The notes beneath the pieces are model-generated. The model searched no databases, had not been told where the DNA came from, and saw only the letters and a program-made list of their open reading frames with translations. A DNA stretch of 64,000 nucleotides, from positions 1 to 64,000 of the forward strand of contig NZ_JMDW01000014.1 in NCBI RefSeq assembly GCF_000691525.1, given 5' to 3'. A program made the position numbers and the translations under genes. Numbering within the stretch: the stretch's first letter is position 1; each line of letters starts with the position of its first letter. Shown piece by piece: positions 40,628 through 48,834 of the stretch. This stretch comes from Mycolicibacterium neoaurum ATCC 25795 (GTDB taxonomy: Bacteria; Actinomycetota; Actinomycetes; Mycobacteriales; Mycobacteriaceae).

Positions 40628-42628
40628 ATGACGACGAGCCGCCGGCTGCGCCTGACCCTGTATGACTCGGGTGCAGTGATCCGCAGCCTGGTGGGTGTCG
40701 TCGCGATCACGATGCCCGCGATAGTGCTCGGGGTCCCGGCCCAGTTGTCGGCGGTGGCGAGCGCCGCGATGGCCGGAATCGTGGCCGGCGCCAGTGCTTT
40801 ACAGGACAGTCCCCGGGGCCGGTTCCCGATCGTGGTCCTCGTCTCGGCCGAGATGGCGGTCGCGGTCCTGCTGGGCGCGCTGGCAGGCGCCAGCGATCTG
40901 GCCCTGCTCATCGCCCTGGCGTTCTGGTGTGTGGTGGCGGGCTTGCACTGGGCGCTGAGCGCCAACGCTGGTCTGGTCGCCGCGGCAGGCGCGGCGCTGT
41001 TGCTGACGGCCGAGCCGCCGGCGACGGTTTCGGCGGCAGTGAGCGCGTCCGCGCTCGCGTTGACCGCCGGACTGACCCAGGCCGTGCTCATCGCGCTGTG
41101 GCCGCAGCGCCGATGGCGTGACCAACGCAACGCCCTCACCCGGGCCTATCTGGCGCTGGCCAGCTATGCCGAAGCCGTGCTCACCGATCCGGGCGCCGAA
41201 CCGGACGATGAGCCGCTGCTGCGGCTACGGGAGGCCTTCACCGTCAGCGAGGCGATGGCCAAACGCCGGCCGCCGATCTACCGCGGCTGGTACGGCCTGC
41301 CCGAACGCATCTCGGAGTCCCTGGCCGGCTTGCGCGGATACGCGGACGACGAGGACGTCGCACGGCTGCTGCGCGCTGCTGCCGATCTGCTGACGGTCAT
41401 CGCATACGCCAGGCGCCGCTCTCGGCACGACCTCGCCCTCGCCCTCGGCCGACTGGAGGGCTCGGCGCAGGCCGTCGACGGCCCGGCACACGACACCGCC
41501 ATCCGCCTGGTGGGCCAGCTGCGTGAGGCGGTCGAATTGCGCTACGGACAGTTCGAACCCGAGCAGGTCGCCCACCTGCGCAGCCCGGGTCTGCCGCACG
41601 CCCTCGCCGCCGCCGTCGACCTGATGCGCGAACAGACAAACCGGTACTCACCGATCCTGCGACACACGATCCGACTGGCCGCCGCCACCGTCATCGGGGT
41701 GGCGGTGTGGCGTTTTGCCGGCGTGCCGCACGGGGCATGGATAGCGCTCACCGTTCTGATGGTGTTACGGCCAGAGACCGCACACACCTACACCCGCTGC
41801 GTGTGGCGAATAGTCGGCACCGCCGCCGGGGTGGCACTCGGGGCCATCATCGTCGCGGTGTTGGGACCCTCGCCGATCGCGTCGATGATCCTTGCTGTAC
41901 TGCTGATCGCGTCGGCGTACGCCAGCGCAGAGGTCAGCTATCTGGCGGTGAACACGGCGATCGCCGCGGCCCTCGTCCTGCTACTCAACACCGGCGGCAC
42001 CGGTGATGCAGCCGCCATTGCCGACCGCCTGCTGGCGGTACTGATAGGCGGTGCGCTGGCAGTGACGGTGCACGTCGCCCTACCGGACAACGCATTGGTG
42101 CGGTTGCGACAGCGCGCGGGCGAGTTGCTCAAGACCGAGATCGACTATGCAGCCATGGTCGTGCGGGCATTCGTGCACGACCTGGATCATCCCAAGGAGT
42201 CGCTGGAGTCGGCGTGGGCAAGGGCGGTCAGTGCGCGCACCGCGTTCGAGGCGACCGCCGGGGCGACGGGAACCGACTGGCAGCAACTACGTCGATGGAT
42301 GCGCTCTTACCGGGCGGCGTTGAACGCGGTCACCACCTCGTGCGCCACGCTGGAGGCCAACCTGCCTGCACATCCGCCGGCCGACCTGGACCGGGAGTTC
42401 GTGGCGGCAGTCGACGAATACGTCAAGGCGTTGTCGGGTGATCCCGCCACCCCCGCCGCGCCCTGGCGCGTCGATACCGACGCGCTGCTCGCCGCCAATA
42501 CCGGCGTGCGGACCGCGGCGGCGCTGCTGACCGACGCCGATGGCGCCGAGCGGGTACTCGTTGCCGAGATCGCCACCATCACCGCGGTGGTCACCGAGGT
42601 CGCAGCCAGCGATATCGAGGTGGGCTGA
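40628..42628 (+). CDS. FUSC-family (YccS/aromatic acid exporter-like) membrane protein
   Basis: A 666-residue protein with two hydrophobic blocks of about six helices each (about 20-160 and 345-480), separated by a 180-residue soluble helical domain and followed by a 170-residue C-terminal soluble domain. The second block contains RFAGVPHGAWIALTVLMVLRPE, the FUSC signature. Members export aromatic acids or drugs. GTG 40625 directly precedes the ATG and is an alternative start. Confidence 0.85.
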   Translation: MTTSRRLRLTLYDSGAVIRSLVGVVAITMPAIVLGVPAQLSAVASAAMAGIVAGASALQDSPRGRFPIVVLVSAEMAVAVLLGALAGASDLALLIALAFWCVVAGLHWALSANAGLVAAAGAALLLTAEPPATVSAAVSASALALTAGLTQAVLIALWPQRRWRDQRNALTRAYLALASYAEAVLTDPGAEPDDEPLLRLREAFTVSEAMAKRRPPIYRGWYGLPERISESLAGLRGYADDEDVARLLRAAADLLTVIAYARRRSRHDLALALGRLEGSAQAVDGPAHDTAIRLVGQLREAVELRYGQFEPEQVAHLRSPGLPHALAAAVDLMREQTNRYSPILRHTIRLAAATVIGVAVWRFAGVPHGAWIALTVLMVLRPETAHTYTRCVWRIVGTAAGVALGAIIVAVLGPSPIASMILAVLLIASAYASAEVSYLAVNTAIAAALVLLLNTGGTGDAAAIADRLLAVLIGGALAVTVHVALPDNALVRLRQRAGELLKTEIDYAAMVVRAFVHDLDHPKESLESAWARAVSARTAFEATAGATGTDWQQLRRWMRSYRAALNAVTTSCATLEANLPAHPPADLDREFVAAVDEYVKALSGDPATPAAPWRVDTDALLAANTGVRTAAALLTDADGAERVLVAEIATITAVVTEVAASDIEVG

Positions 42629-42635
42629 ACCGGCG

Positions 42636-43259
42636 TCACTCCCGAGCCCACCTGGGTTGGATGAACACCCCCTCGGCCTGCACCGTCGCCCCGGAGCCGT
42701 CCGATAGCGTGCCCGCGGCAAAGGTTTTGATGCCCTCGGTACGTACGATCGCCGCCTCGGCGCGCAGCGCACCCAGCGGTGTCGGCCGCAGGTATCGCAC
42801 AGTGATGGTTCCGGTCAACCGGGGGCTGGTGGCAGGGCTGGCCGCCTCGCCGAGGACGTGATCGAGGATGAGCGCGGCGATACCGCCGTGCACATGTCCC
42901 GGCGGGCCTTCGTAGGGTGCGCCGAGCACGAAGTCGGCCGCCACCGAGCCGTCGTCGCCGCGGCGAACCGTCAACGGCGGGGCGATGGGGTTGCGCAGAC
43001 CGATCACGGCGTTACCCCAGGGCATCCGGTCGCCATGGGCGGTGAATCGCACGCCGAATGCACCTTCGAGCTGGTTGGTACGCAGGGCCGTGGTGACCTC
43101 GTCGATGCGTGCCGTGGCGGCCGCCACGGTGTCGGCATCGGCCTCCGTGCGGATGGTCGCATCGACGAGCTGACGAACCGACTCGGTGAGCGGGCCGAAG
43201 ATGCTGCGCAGCCGTTCGACCTCCTCGGTGCTGAGGTCCTGGTGGGTGAAGTCCAACAT
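42636..43259 (-). CDS. PaaI-type hotdog thioesterase
   Basis: A 207-residue protein with a helical N-terminus (about 1-65) and a hotdog domain containing GPPGHVHGGIAALILDHVLGEAA, the HGG motif of PaaI thioesterases with the Asp that activates water. It should cleave acyl-CoAs. A perfect palindrome with the KstR motif ends 8 nt before its ATG, so it may be derepressed during sterol degradation. Confidence 0.85.
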   Translation of the reverse strand: MLDFTHQDLSTEEVERLRSIFGPLTESVRQLVDATIRTEADADTVAAATARIDEVTTALRTNQLEGAFGVRFTAHGDRMPWGNAVIGLRNPIAPPLTVRRGDDGSVAADFVLGAPYEGPPGHVHGGIAALILDHVLGEAASPATSPRLTGTITVRYLRPTPLGALRAEAAIVRTEGIKTFAAGTLSDGSGATVQAEGVFIQPRWARE

Positions 43260-43266
43260 CCCAGAA

Positions 43267-43282
43267 CTAGAACATGTTCTAG
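43267..43282. promoter_or_regulatory. KstR-like operator (perfect 16-bp palindrome)
   Basis: CTAGAACATGTTCTAG is a perfect palindrome and contains TnnAACnnGTTnnA at 43268-43281. It lies 8 nt before the thioesterase start codon, in the promoter or 5' end of that transcript, where a repressor would block expression. Confidence 0.65.
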
Positions 43283-43361
43283 CGATGCTGTCGAGCCACC
43301 TCCTAAAACCCGGAGCGTCGGGTCACACGACAGCGCCCGCGGTGGTATAGATAACCTAAGC

Positions 43362-43385
43362 TTTCGTGGTCAGGTGTCTACGAAA
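43362..43385. promoter_or_regulatory. Possible TetR autoregulatory operator
   Basis: TTTCGT-N12-ACGAAA is an inverted repeat 19-42 nt before the TetR start, spanning the expected -35 region. The arms are only 6 bp. Confidence 0.35.
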
Positions 43386-43390
43386 TGCAT

Positions 43391-43396
43391 TACCCT
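43391..43396 (+). promoter_or_regulatory. -10 element for leaderless TetR transcript
   Basis: TACCCT ends 7 nt before ATG 43404, consistent with a leaderless mRNA. Confidence 0.45.
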
Positions 43397-43403
43397 CGCA
43401 TCC

Positions 43404-43985
43404 ATGGCTGCACGCACACACAGTGCGGACCCGCGCGCAGAGCGGGTCCGCACCCTTCTCCACGAGGCCGCCTTCGCGCTGGCCCACGAACATCCGGTCG
43501 ACGAGCTGACCGTCGCCACCATCGTCGGCCGCGCCGGCGTGAGCAGGCAGGTCTTCTACCAACATTTCCGCGACCGTGACGACGCGGTCGCGGCCGCCTT
43601 CGCGGTGGCATTCGTACAGGCGACCACCGATATCGGGGACGACCCCCGGGTGCGCATCACCCGGCTGTTCGACTTCGCCGGGGAGCATCGCGAGATGTAC
43701 CGAAACGTCATCCCCAGCGCGGTCACCCAGCGGGTCGTCAACGCCTTCCGCGCCGAACTGGCACCTGCTTGCGCCGAGATCGCCGCACAGGGCATGTCGG
43801 TCATCGCGCCGATGTCCGGGCTCACCGTCGAAGCGGTGACCCGCTTCCTGGTCGGAGGGTTCATGGAGGTGCTGCGATCGTGGATGGAGGCACCGGACCA
43901 GCGTGATGCGAGTGATCTCCGTGAGCGTGTGACCGCCGCGTTCGACACCGTCAACGCCCTGCTCACACTGCCGGGACGAATCTGA
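43404..43985 (+). CDS. TetR-family transcriptional regulator
   Basis: A 193-residue regulator with an N-terminal helix-turn-helix (about 28-55, ELTVATIVGRAGVSRQVFYQHFRDRDD) and a helical ligand domain. The stop and the start of the following membrane protein share a base (TGATG), so it probably controls that gene as well as itself. The ATG at 43404 is supported by the -10 box 7 nt upstream; the frame is open far upstream but overlaps the divergent thioesterase gene. Confidence 0.88.
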   Translation: MAARTHSADPRAERVRTLLHEAAFALAHEHPVDELTVATIVGRAGVSRQVFYQHFRDRDDAVAAAFAVAFVQATTDIGDDPRVRITRLFDFAGEHREMYRNVIPSAVTQRVVNAFRAELAPACAEIAAQGMSVIAPMSGLTVEAVTRFLVGGFMEVLRSWMEAPDQRDASDLRERVTAAFDTVNALLTLPGRI

Positions 43986-45004
43986 TGGCCAAGCATCGCG
44001 ACGCACCTCCGGTCGTCACCGCGACCCAGGTCCGCAACGTCGCACTCGCGATGGGCGTGTTCACCGCCCTGGTGTTGGCCATGATCGCCAGCTACGCCGG
44101 CGCGTTCGCCAAACCGACTCTGCGCCATATGGATATCGCGGTCGCCGCGCCCACCCAGCTGGTCGAGGCGATGCAGGCCAGACCGGAGCTCGCCGTCACC
44201 GCGGTCGCCGACGACGGCGCCGCCCGCGATCTCGTGCTGCAGCGAAAAGCCGACGCCGCGTTGGTCGCACGGCCCACGGGAACCCTGGACATCTACGTCG
44301 CCGGCGGCGGCGGCCGCAGCGTGGCCACTGCCGCCGAGAGCGTGGGCCGCAGCGTGGCGGCCGGAGCCGGACTGACCCCGACTGTCACCGATATCGCGCC
44401 GACCTCGGCGGGTGACCCGTCCGGCACCGTCGAGTTCTATGCGGTCATCTTCGTCTCGATCGGCGCCTCGGTGGGAGCGGCGGCGTTCGGGCGACTGGTC
44501 GGCGCCGTGCACCGTCCTGCCACCCTCGCGTTGCGGACGGTCACGCTCTGCTGTTACGCAGCACTGCTGGCCGGTGTCGTCACCGTGTATGTCGATAGCG
44601 GGCTCGGGGCACTGACCGGTCATCCCTGGCAGGTTTTCGGGGCGTTGTGGCTCTACGCCATGGCGGTCGGCGGCGCGGTGACCGGGGTCGCGGCCGCCTT
44701 CGGCACCGTGGCGGCCATGACGGTCACCGCCTTCCTGGTGGTCGTCGGCAATGCTGCGGCGGCCGGCCCGATCGGCCGACCGCTGTTGACCGGTTTCTAC
44801 ACCTTGTTCAACCAGATCGTGCCGCAGGGTTCGGGAGTCTCGCTGCTGCGCAGCATCGAGTACTTCGACGGTAACGGTGCGCTGACACCCTTTGCCACGC
44901 TGATGATCTGGGCCACCACCGGACTTGCGCTCGCCGCGTTGGCGACCACCGTGCGCACACCGGCCGTCGAGCGTCTGCGCCGTCGCGCCGGCTCGCGCGG
45001 CTGA
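43985..45004 (+). CDS. ABC-2/YhgE-like membrane protein, likely exporter
   Basis: A 339-residue protein: one N-terminal helix (about 18-42), an extracytoplasmic domain (about 45-150) with MDIAVAAPTQLVEAMQARPE, then about five helices. This is the layout of YhgE/Pip and ABC-2 permease-like proteins. No ATPase is adjacent. With its TetR partner it looks like a small efflux unit; the substrate is unknown. Confidence 0.7.
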   Translation: MAKHRDAPPVVTATQVRNVALAMGVFTALVLAMIASYAGAFAKPTLRHMDIAVAAPTQLVEAMQARPELAVTAVADDGAARDLVLQRKADAALVARPTGTLDIYVAGGGGRSVATAAESVGRSVAAGAGLTPTVTDIAPTSAGDPSGTVEFYAVIFVSIGASVGAAAFGRLVGAVHRPATLALRTVTLCCYAALLAGVVTVYVDSGLGALTGHPWQVFGALWLYAMAVGGAVTGVAAAFGTVAAMTVTAFLVVVGNAAAAGPIGRPLLTGFYTLFNQIVPQGSGVSLLRSIEYFDGNGALTPFATLMIWATTGLALAALATTVRTPAVERLRRRAGSRG

Positions 45005-45010
45005 CCCCAC

Positions 45011-45016
45011 TATGGT
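45011..45016 (+). promoter_or_regulatory. -10 element for leaderless TPR-protein transcript
   Basis: TATGGT ends 6 nt before ATG 45023. Confidence 0.5.
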
Positions 45017-45022
45017 TGGTCG

Positions 45023-46699
45023 ATGGATGCGGGCTACTACAACCTGGGCAGCTACCGACGCCCGGTCGACACCGATTCTGCACAGGCGCAGTTGTGGTTC
45101 GACCGGGGTCTGGTATGGGCTTACGCCTTCAACCACGACGAAGCGGTGCGCTGTTTCGAACGTGCGCTGGAACACGACGGTGACCTGGCCGTCGCCCGTT
45201 GGGGCATCGCCTACGCCGTCGGCCCGAACTACAACAAGGCCTGGGATGCCTTCGATCCCGTCGAACTGGACGAGGCGTTGCGGCGGGCGCGCGCAGAGTT
45301 GGCCTCGGCCGCAGCGGGGCGGGCTTCGGCCACCGAACGCGCCCTGATCGACGCCCTGTCGCTGCGGTTCCCGACCGACGACCCGTCCGATGACGCCGCG
45401 CTGCGCGGCGCGCACGCCGCCTACGCAGACGCAATGGTGTCGGTCGCAGCGCGCTTCCCCCACGATGTCGACGTGCAGGCATTGGCCGCCGACGCGTTGC
45501 TCAACGTCAGCGCCTGGGAACTCTGGGACAGCGCGACCGGTCAGCCGGCCCCCGGCTCGCGGGTGGAAGAGGCCACGGCGATCCTGGAGGCGGCTCTTGC
45601 CGGGACCGCCGGACAGGCACATCCCGGGGTCTTGCACCTCTACATCCATGCGATGGAGATGTCGGCTCACCCCGAGCTCGCGTTGCCCGCGGCCGACCTG
45701 CTCCGCGGCCTGGTACCCGATGCCGGCCATCTGCAGCACATGCCCAGCCATATCGACGTGCTCTGCGGCGACTACCGCGCCGCGGTGGTGGCCAACCAGG
45801 CCGCCGTGGCCGCCGATCGGTTGTTCGTCGCCGATGCCGGGCCACTGAATTTCTATTCGCTCTACCGCGCCCACGATCTGCACTTCGTGGTGTACTCGGC
45901 AATGTTCGAGGGCCGGTTTCAGATTGCCCACGACGCCGCGCGTGAGCTCGCAGAACAGCTCACACCCGAACTGCTCGCCATCCCCTCGCCCCCGATGGCC
46001 GACTGGCTGGAGGCGTTCGCCGCCCTTGAGGTTCACGTCCTGGTGCGGTTCGGCCGGTGGTCCGATCTGATCTCGCTGCCGGTGCCCGATGACGGTGCGC
46101 TCTACTGCACCACCACCGCGACGGTGCACTACGGCCGCGGGGTCGCCTATGCCGCTACCGGTCAGCTACCTCAGGCATACATCGAACGTGATGCTCTCGC
46201 AGCCGCTTACGCGCGGATTCCCGATACCCGCTACCTTTTCAACAACACCAGCCGCGATATCCTCGCCATCGGAGTCGCCATGCTCGACGGCGAAATCGCT
46301 TATCGGGAAGGGCGATTCGACGACGCGTTCGCCCGGCTCCGCGATGCCATCGCCCTCGACGACGCGCTGCCCTACGACGAACCCTGGGGCTGGATGCAGC
46401 CGACACGGCACGCCTACGGCGCTCTTCTGCTCGAGCAGGGCCGGGTGTCCGAGGCCGCCGAAGTGTACGCAGCGGATCTCGGTCTCGACAGCACTCTTCG
46501 CCGGTCGTGCCAGCATCCTGGCAACGTCTGGAGTCTGCACGGATACCACGAGTGCCTGCAACGTCTCGGCCGTGATGCAGAAGCGGCAATCATCGGCCAG
46601 CAGCTGATGTTGGCCCGCGCCCGCGCCGATGTTCCCGTTCTCGCGTCCTGCGCGTGCCGCCTCGATGTCACGGCAGGGCCGGAGACGTGTTGCGAATAG
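45023..46699 (+). CDS. TPR-repeat protein
   Basis: A 558-residue cytosolic protein built of tetratricopeptide-like helix pairs; clear examples are AQLWFDRGLVWAYAFNHDEA near the start and a repeat near residue 430 (EIAYREGRFDDAFARLRDAI). The middle carries a His-rich segment (HLYIHAMEMSAHPE, HLQHMPSHIDVL) that is conserved in this TPR subfamily and could bind a metal. The end has five cysteines (CQHPG, CACR, TCC). No export signal is present. It may be a scaffold; the function is unknown. Confidence 0.8.
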   Translation: MDAGYYNLGSYRRPVDTDSAQAQLWFDRGLVWAYAFNHDEAVRCFERALEHDGDLAVARWGIAYAVGPNYNKAWDAFDPVELDEALRRARAELASAAAGRASATERALIDALSLRFPTDDPSDDAALRGAHAAYADAMVSVAARFPHDVDVQALAADALLNVSAWELWDSATGQPAPGSRVEEATAILEAALAGTAGQAHPGVLHLYIHAMEMSAHPELALPAADLLRGLVPDAGHLQHMPSHIDVLCGDYRAAVVANQAAVAADRLFVADAGPLNFYSLYRAHDLHFVVYSAMFEGRFQIAHDAARELAEQLTPELLAIPSPPMADWLEAFAALEVHVLVRFGRWSDLISLPVPDDGALYCTTTATVHYGRGVAYAATGQLPQAYIERDALAAAYARIPDTRYLFNNTSRDILAIGVAMLDGEIAYREGRFDDAFARLRDAIALDDALPYDEPWGWMQPTRHAYGALLLEQGRVSEAAEVYAADLGLDSTLRRSCQHPGNVWSLHGYHECLQRLGRDAEAAIIGQQLMLARARADVPVLASCACRLDVTAGPETCCE

Positions 46700-46831
46700 G
46701 TGAATTTAGTTGGCAGTCAACGTGTCATGCAACCAACGAGGCCCCGAGCCACTATCGTGTGCGTCAGGAAAAGAACCGGGGGCCCGCGCAAGCCGAGTGC
46801 GCTCCCGCCCCTACCTGTGGAGAGGACAACG

Positions 46832-47047
46832 ATGTCCAACGAACGCCACCTGGCGCACCTCCGTTCCAAGGACGAGCCACTGGTCGCACTGGTCGGGATG
46901 ATCCGGCACGCAGTGAGCGACCCGGTCCGTTCCGCCGGCGGCAGCAAAGCCGATGTCGAGGCCATCGCCGTCGCGGCCGCGTACGCGGCGTGGTGCTGGG
47001 GTGCGGCCACCGACGAATCGGCACCCCAACCGTTGCGCTGCGGTTGA
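46832..47047 (+). CDS. Small protein, unknown function
   Basis: A 71-residue product (MSNERHLAHLRSKDEPLVAL start) with GGAGAGG 6 nt before the ATG. A hydrophobic stretch (VEAIAVAAAYAAWCWGAA) near the C-terminus could be an amphipathic or membrane-contacting helix. A TATCGT at 46753-46758 could be its -10. The family is not recognised. The TTGACA -35 of the next gene overlaps its stop codon. Confidence 0.6.
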   Translation: MSNERHLAHLRSKDEPLVALVGMIRHAVSDPVRSAGGSKADVEAIAVAAAYAAWCWGAATDESAPQPLRCG

Positions 47048-47070
47048 CATTCCTCCCCGCTGGGTAAACT
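47044..47070 (+). promoter_or_regulatory. Promoter of deaminase gene (leaderless)
   Basis: TTGACA (47044-47049), a 15-nt spacer and TAAACT (47065-47070) lie 7 nt before GTG 47078. Both hexamers are close to consensus although the spacer is short. Confidence 0.55.
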
Positions 47071-47077
47071 CGCCCGC

Positions 47078-47557
47078 GTGGCGATCACCGACGCGGATCT
47101 GGAATTCCTTCGGCGGTGTGTCGAACTGGCACGCGACGCGCTGGACCTCGGCGACGAGCCCTTCGGCTCCCTACTGGTCGACAACACAGGTGACACCCTG
47201 TTCGCCGATCACAATCACGTCGGCAACGGTGACGCCACCGAACACCCCGAGTTCGCCATTGCCCGATGGGCCGCCGAGCACCTCTCCCCCGAACAACGTG
47301 CGAGCGCCACGGTCTACACCTCCGGTGAACACTGCGCCATGTGTTCGGCCGCACACGCATGGGTGGGCCTCGGGCGCATCGTCTACGCGACATCGGCCCG
47401 GCAGCTCAGCCAGTGGTGCGCCGAGTGGGGTACTCCCCCGGCGCCGGTCGCGCCACTTCCGATCACCACCGTCGCGCCGGAGCTCGTCGTCGACGGCCCG
47501 GCGCCGCAACTGCATGACGAGATGCGTGCACTCTACGAGCGGGCGTTCCGGCCATGA
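47078..47557 (+). CDS. Cytidine/deoxycytidylate-type nucleoside deaminase
   Basis: A 159-residue zinc deaminase. The zinc and proton-shuttle motif appears as HPE (His56, Glu58) and the second as EHCAMC (Cys86, Cys89), where PCxxC is usual; all ligands are kept. It resembles guanine deaminase/tRNA adenosine deaminase-type small enzymes, but the base it acts on cannot be told. The GTG start has no ribosome site and a -10 box 7 nt upstream, so it is likely leaderless. It overlaps the GH13 gene by 4 nt. Confidence 0.85.
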   Translation: MAITDADLEFLRRCVELARDALDLGDEPFGSLLVDNTGDTLFADHNHVGNGDATEHPEFAIARWAAEHLSPEQRASATVYTSGEHCAMCSAAHAWVGLGRIVYATSARQLSQWCAEWGTPPAPVAPLPITTVAPELVVDGPAPQLHDEMRALYERAFRP

Positions 47558-48834
47558 CCGATCCCGACTGGGTACGCCACGTCATCTGGTGGCAGATCTA
47601 TCCCCTCGGGTTCGTCGGTGCGTTTCCCGCCGATCCCGCACCGACGGCCGACGAACACCGTCTGCTGCGGATCATCGACTGGCTCGACCACGCACTGGAA
47701 CTGGGTGCCTCCGGCCTGGCGCTCGGACCGGTGTTCAGCTCCCGGACCCACGGTTATGACACCACCGATCACTTCCGCATCGATCCACGCCTGGGAACCG
47801 ATGCCGATTTCGACCGACTCATCTCCGAATGCCGTCGGCGCGGGCTCAGGGTATTGCTCGACGGTGTGTTCAACCATGTCGGCACCGACCACCCGCGCTA
47901 TCGCGACGCGGTCGCGGGCGGCCCGAAGGATTGGTTCCGTCATGGCTCGGACGGTTTCGACACCTTCGAGGGTCACGGCGAATTGATCGCGCTCGACCAC
48001 AGTGATCCCGAAGTCGTGGCGCACACCGTCGAGGTCATGAACCACTGGCTCGATCGCGGTGCCGACGGTTGGCGCCTCGATGCCGCCTACGCGGTCGATC
48101 CGGAATTCTGGCGGCAGGTCCTACCGCAGGTTCGTCGCCGCCATCGCGACGCCTGGTTCCTCGGCGAGGTCATCCACGGCGACTACGCGGCGCAGGTGAG
48201 CGCCGCCGGATACGACTCGGTCACCCAGTATGAACTGTGGAAGGCAGTCTGGAGTGCCCTGAACGACAAGAACTTCCACGAACTCGACTGGGCGCTGCAG
48301 CGGCACAACGACTTTCTCGATTCCTTTGTGCCGTTGACGTTCATCGGTAACCACGATGTCACCAGAATCGCCAGTCGCATCGATGATCCCCGGCATCTCG
48401 AGCATGCTCTTGTGCTGTTGCTGACCACCGGGGGCACGCCGAGCGTCTATGCCGGTGACGAGTGGGCCTGGCACGGCGTCAAGGAAGAGCGCGTCGGCGG
48501 CGATGACGCGATCCGCCCCGAGTTCGGCGCGCCGCCGATCCCACCCGTTGACATGACGCGGCTGTACCAGTACCTGATCGGCCTGCGCCGGCGAAACCCG
48601 TGGCTGCACAACGCCCGTACCGAATCACTGAGCCTGACCAACACCGGTTACGCCTACCGCGTCGCTGCCGATGGACGCGCGATCGTGGTGGCCCTCAACG
48701 TCGACGACGCCCCGTTGACGGCAGGGTTGCCCGGAACCGGGCGGGTGATCGCGGGATCCGGAGCCCCGCCTGCCGAACGTGTCGACGAACTCATCGTGCC
48801 GCCGCACGGCTGGGTGATCGTCGACTACGGCTGA
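47554..48834 (+). CDS. GH13 alpha-amylase-family enzyme
   Basis: A 426-residue (beta/alpha)8 glycoside hydrolase. Family regions are all present: DGVFNHVG (about 103-110), GWRLDAAY with nucleophile Asp176, FLGEVI with acid/base Glu205, and FIGNHDVTR with Asp268. It is short, without extra carbohydrate-binding domains or a signal peptide, so it acts in the cytoplasm, probably on a small alpha-glucoside, maltodextrin or glycogen-derived sugar. It is coupled to the deaminase by an ATGA overlap. Confidence 0.9.
   Translation: MTDPDWVRHVIWWQIYPLGFVGAFPADPAPTADEHRLLRIIDWLDHALELGASGLALGPVFSSRTHGYDTTDHFRIDPRLGTDADFDRLISECRRRGLRVLLDGVFNHVGTDHPRYRDAVAGGPKDWFRHGSDGFDTFEGHGELIALDHSDPEVVAHTVEVMNHWLDRGADGWRLDAAYAVDPEFWRQVLPQVRRRHRDAWFLGEVIHGDYAAQVSAAGYDSVTQYELWKAVWSALNDKNFHELDWALQRHNDFLDSFVPLTFIGNHDVTRIASRIDDPRHLEHALVLLLTTGGTPSVYAGDEWAWHGVKEERVGGDDAIRPEFGAPPIPPVDMTRLYQYLIGLRRRNPWLHNARTESLSLTNTGYAYRVAADGRAIVVALNVDDAPLTAGLPGTGRVIAGSGAPPAERVDELIVPPHGWVIVDYG

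Noticed and set aside
43344..43362. TTAGGTTA half-site resembling an IdeR box upstream of the TetR gene
   Set aside because: Only one half matches; the other half agrees poorly (about 11 of 19 positions in total).
43556..46129. Very long minus strand open frame (over 850 codons)
   Set aside because: It lies opposite three well-supported genes (TetR, membrane protein, TPR protein), and its translation is low-complexity Gly/Arg/His-rich without domains.
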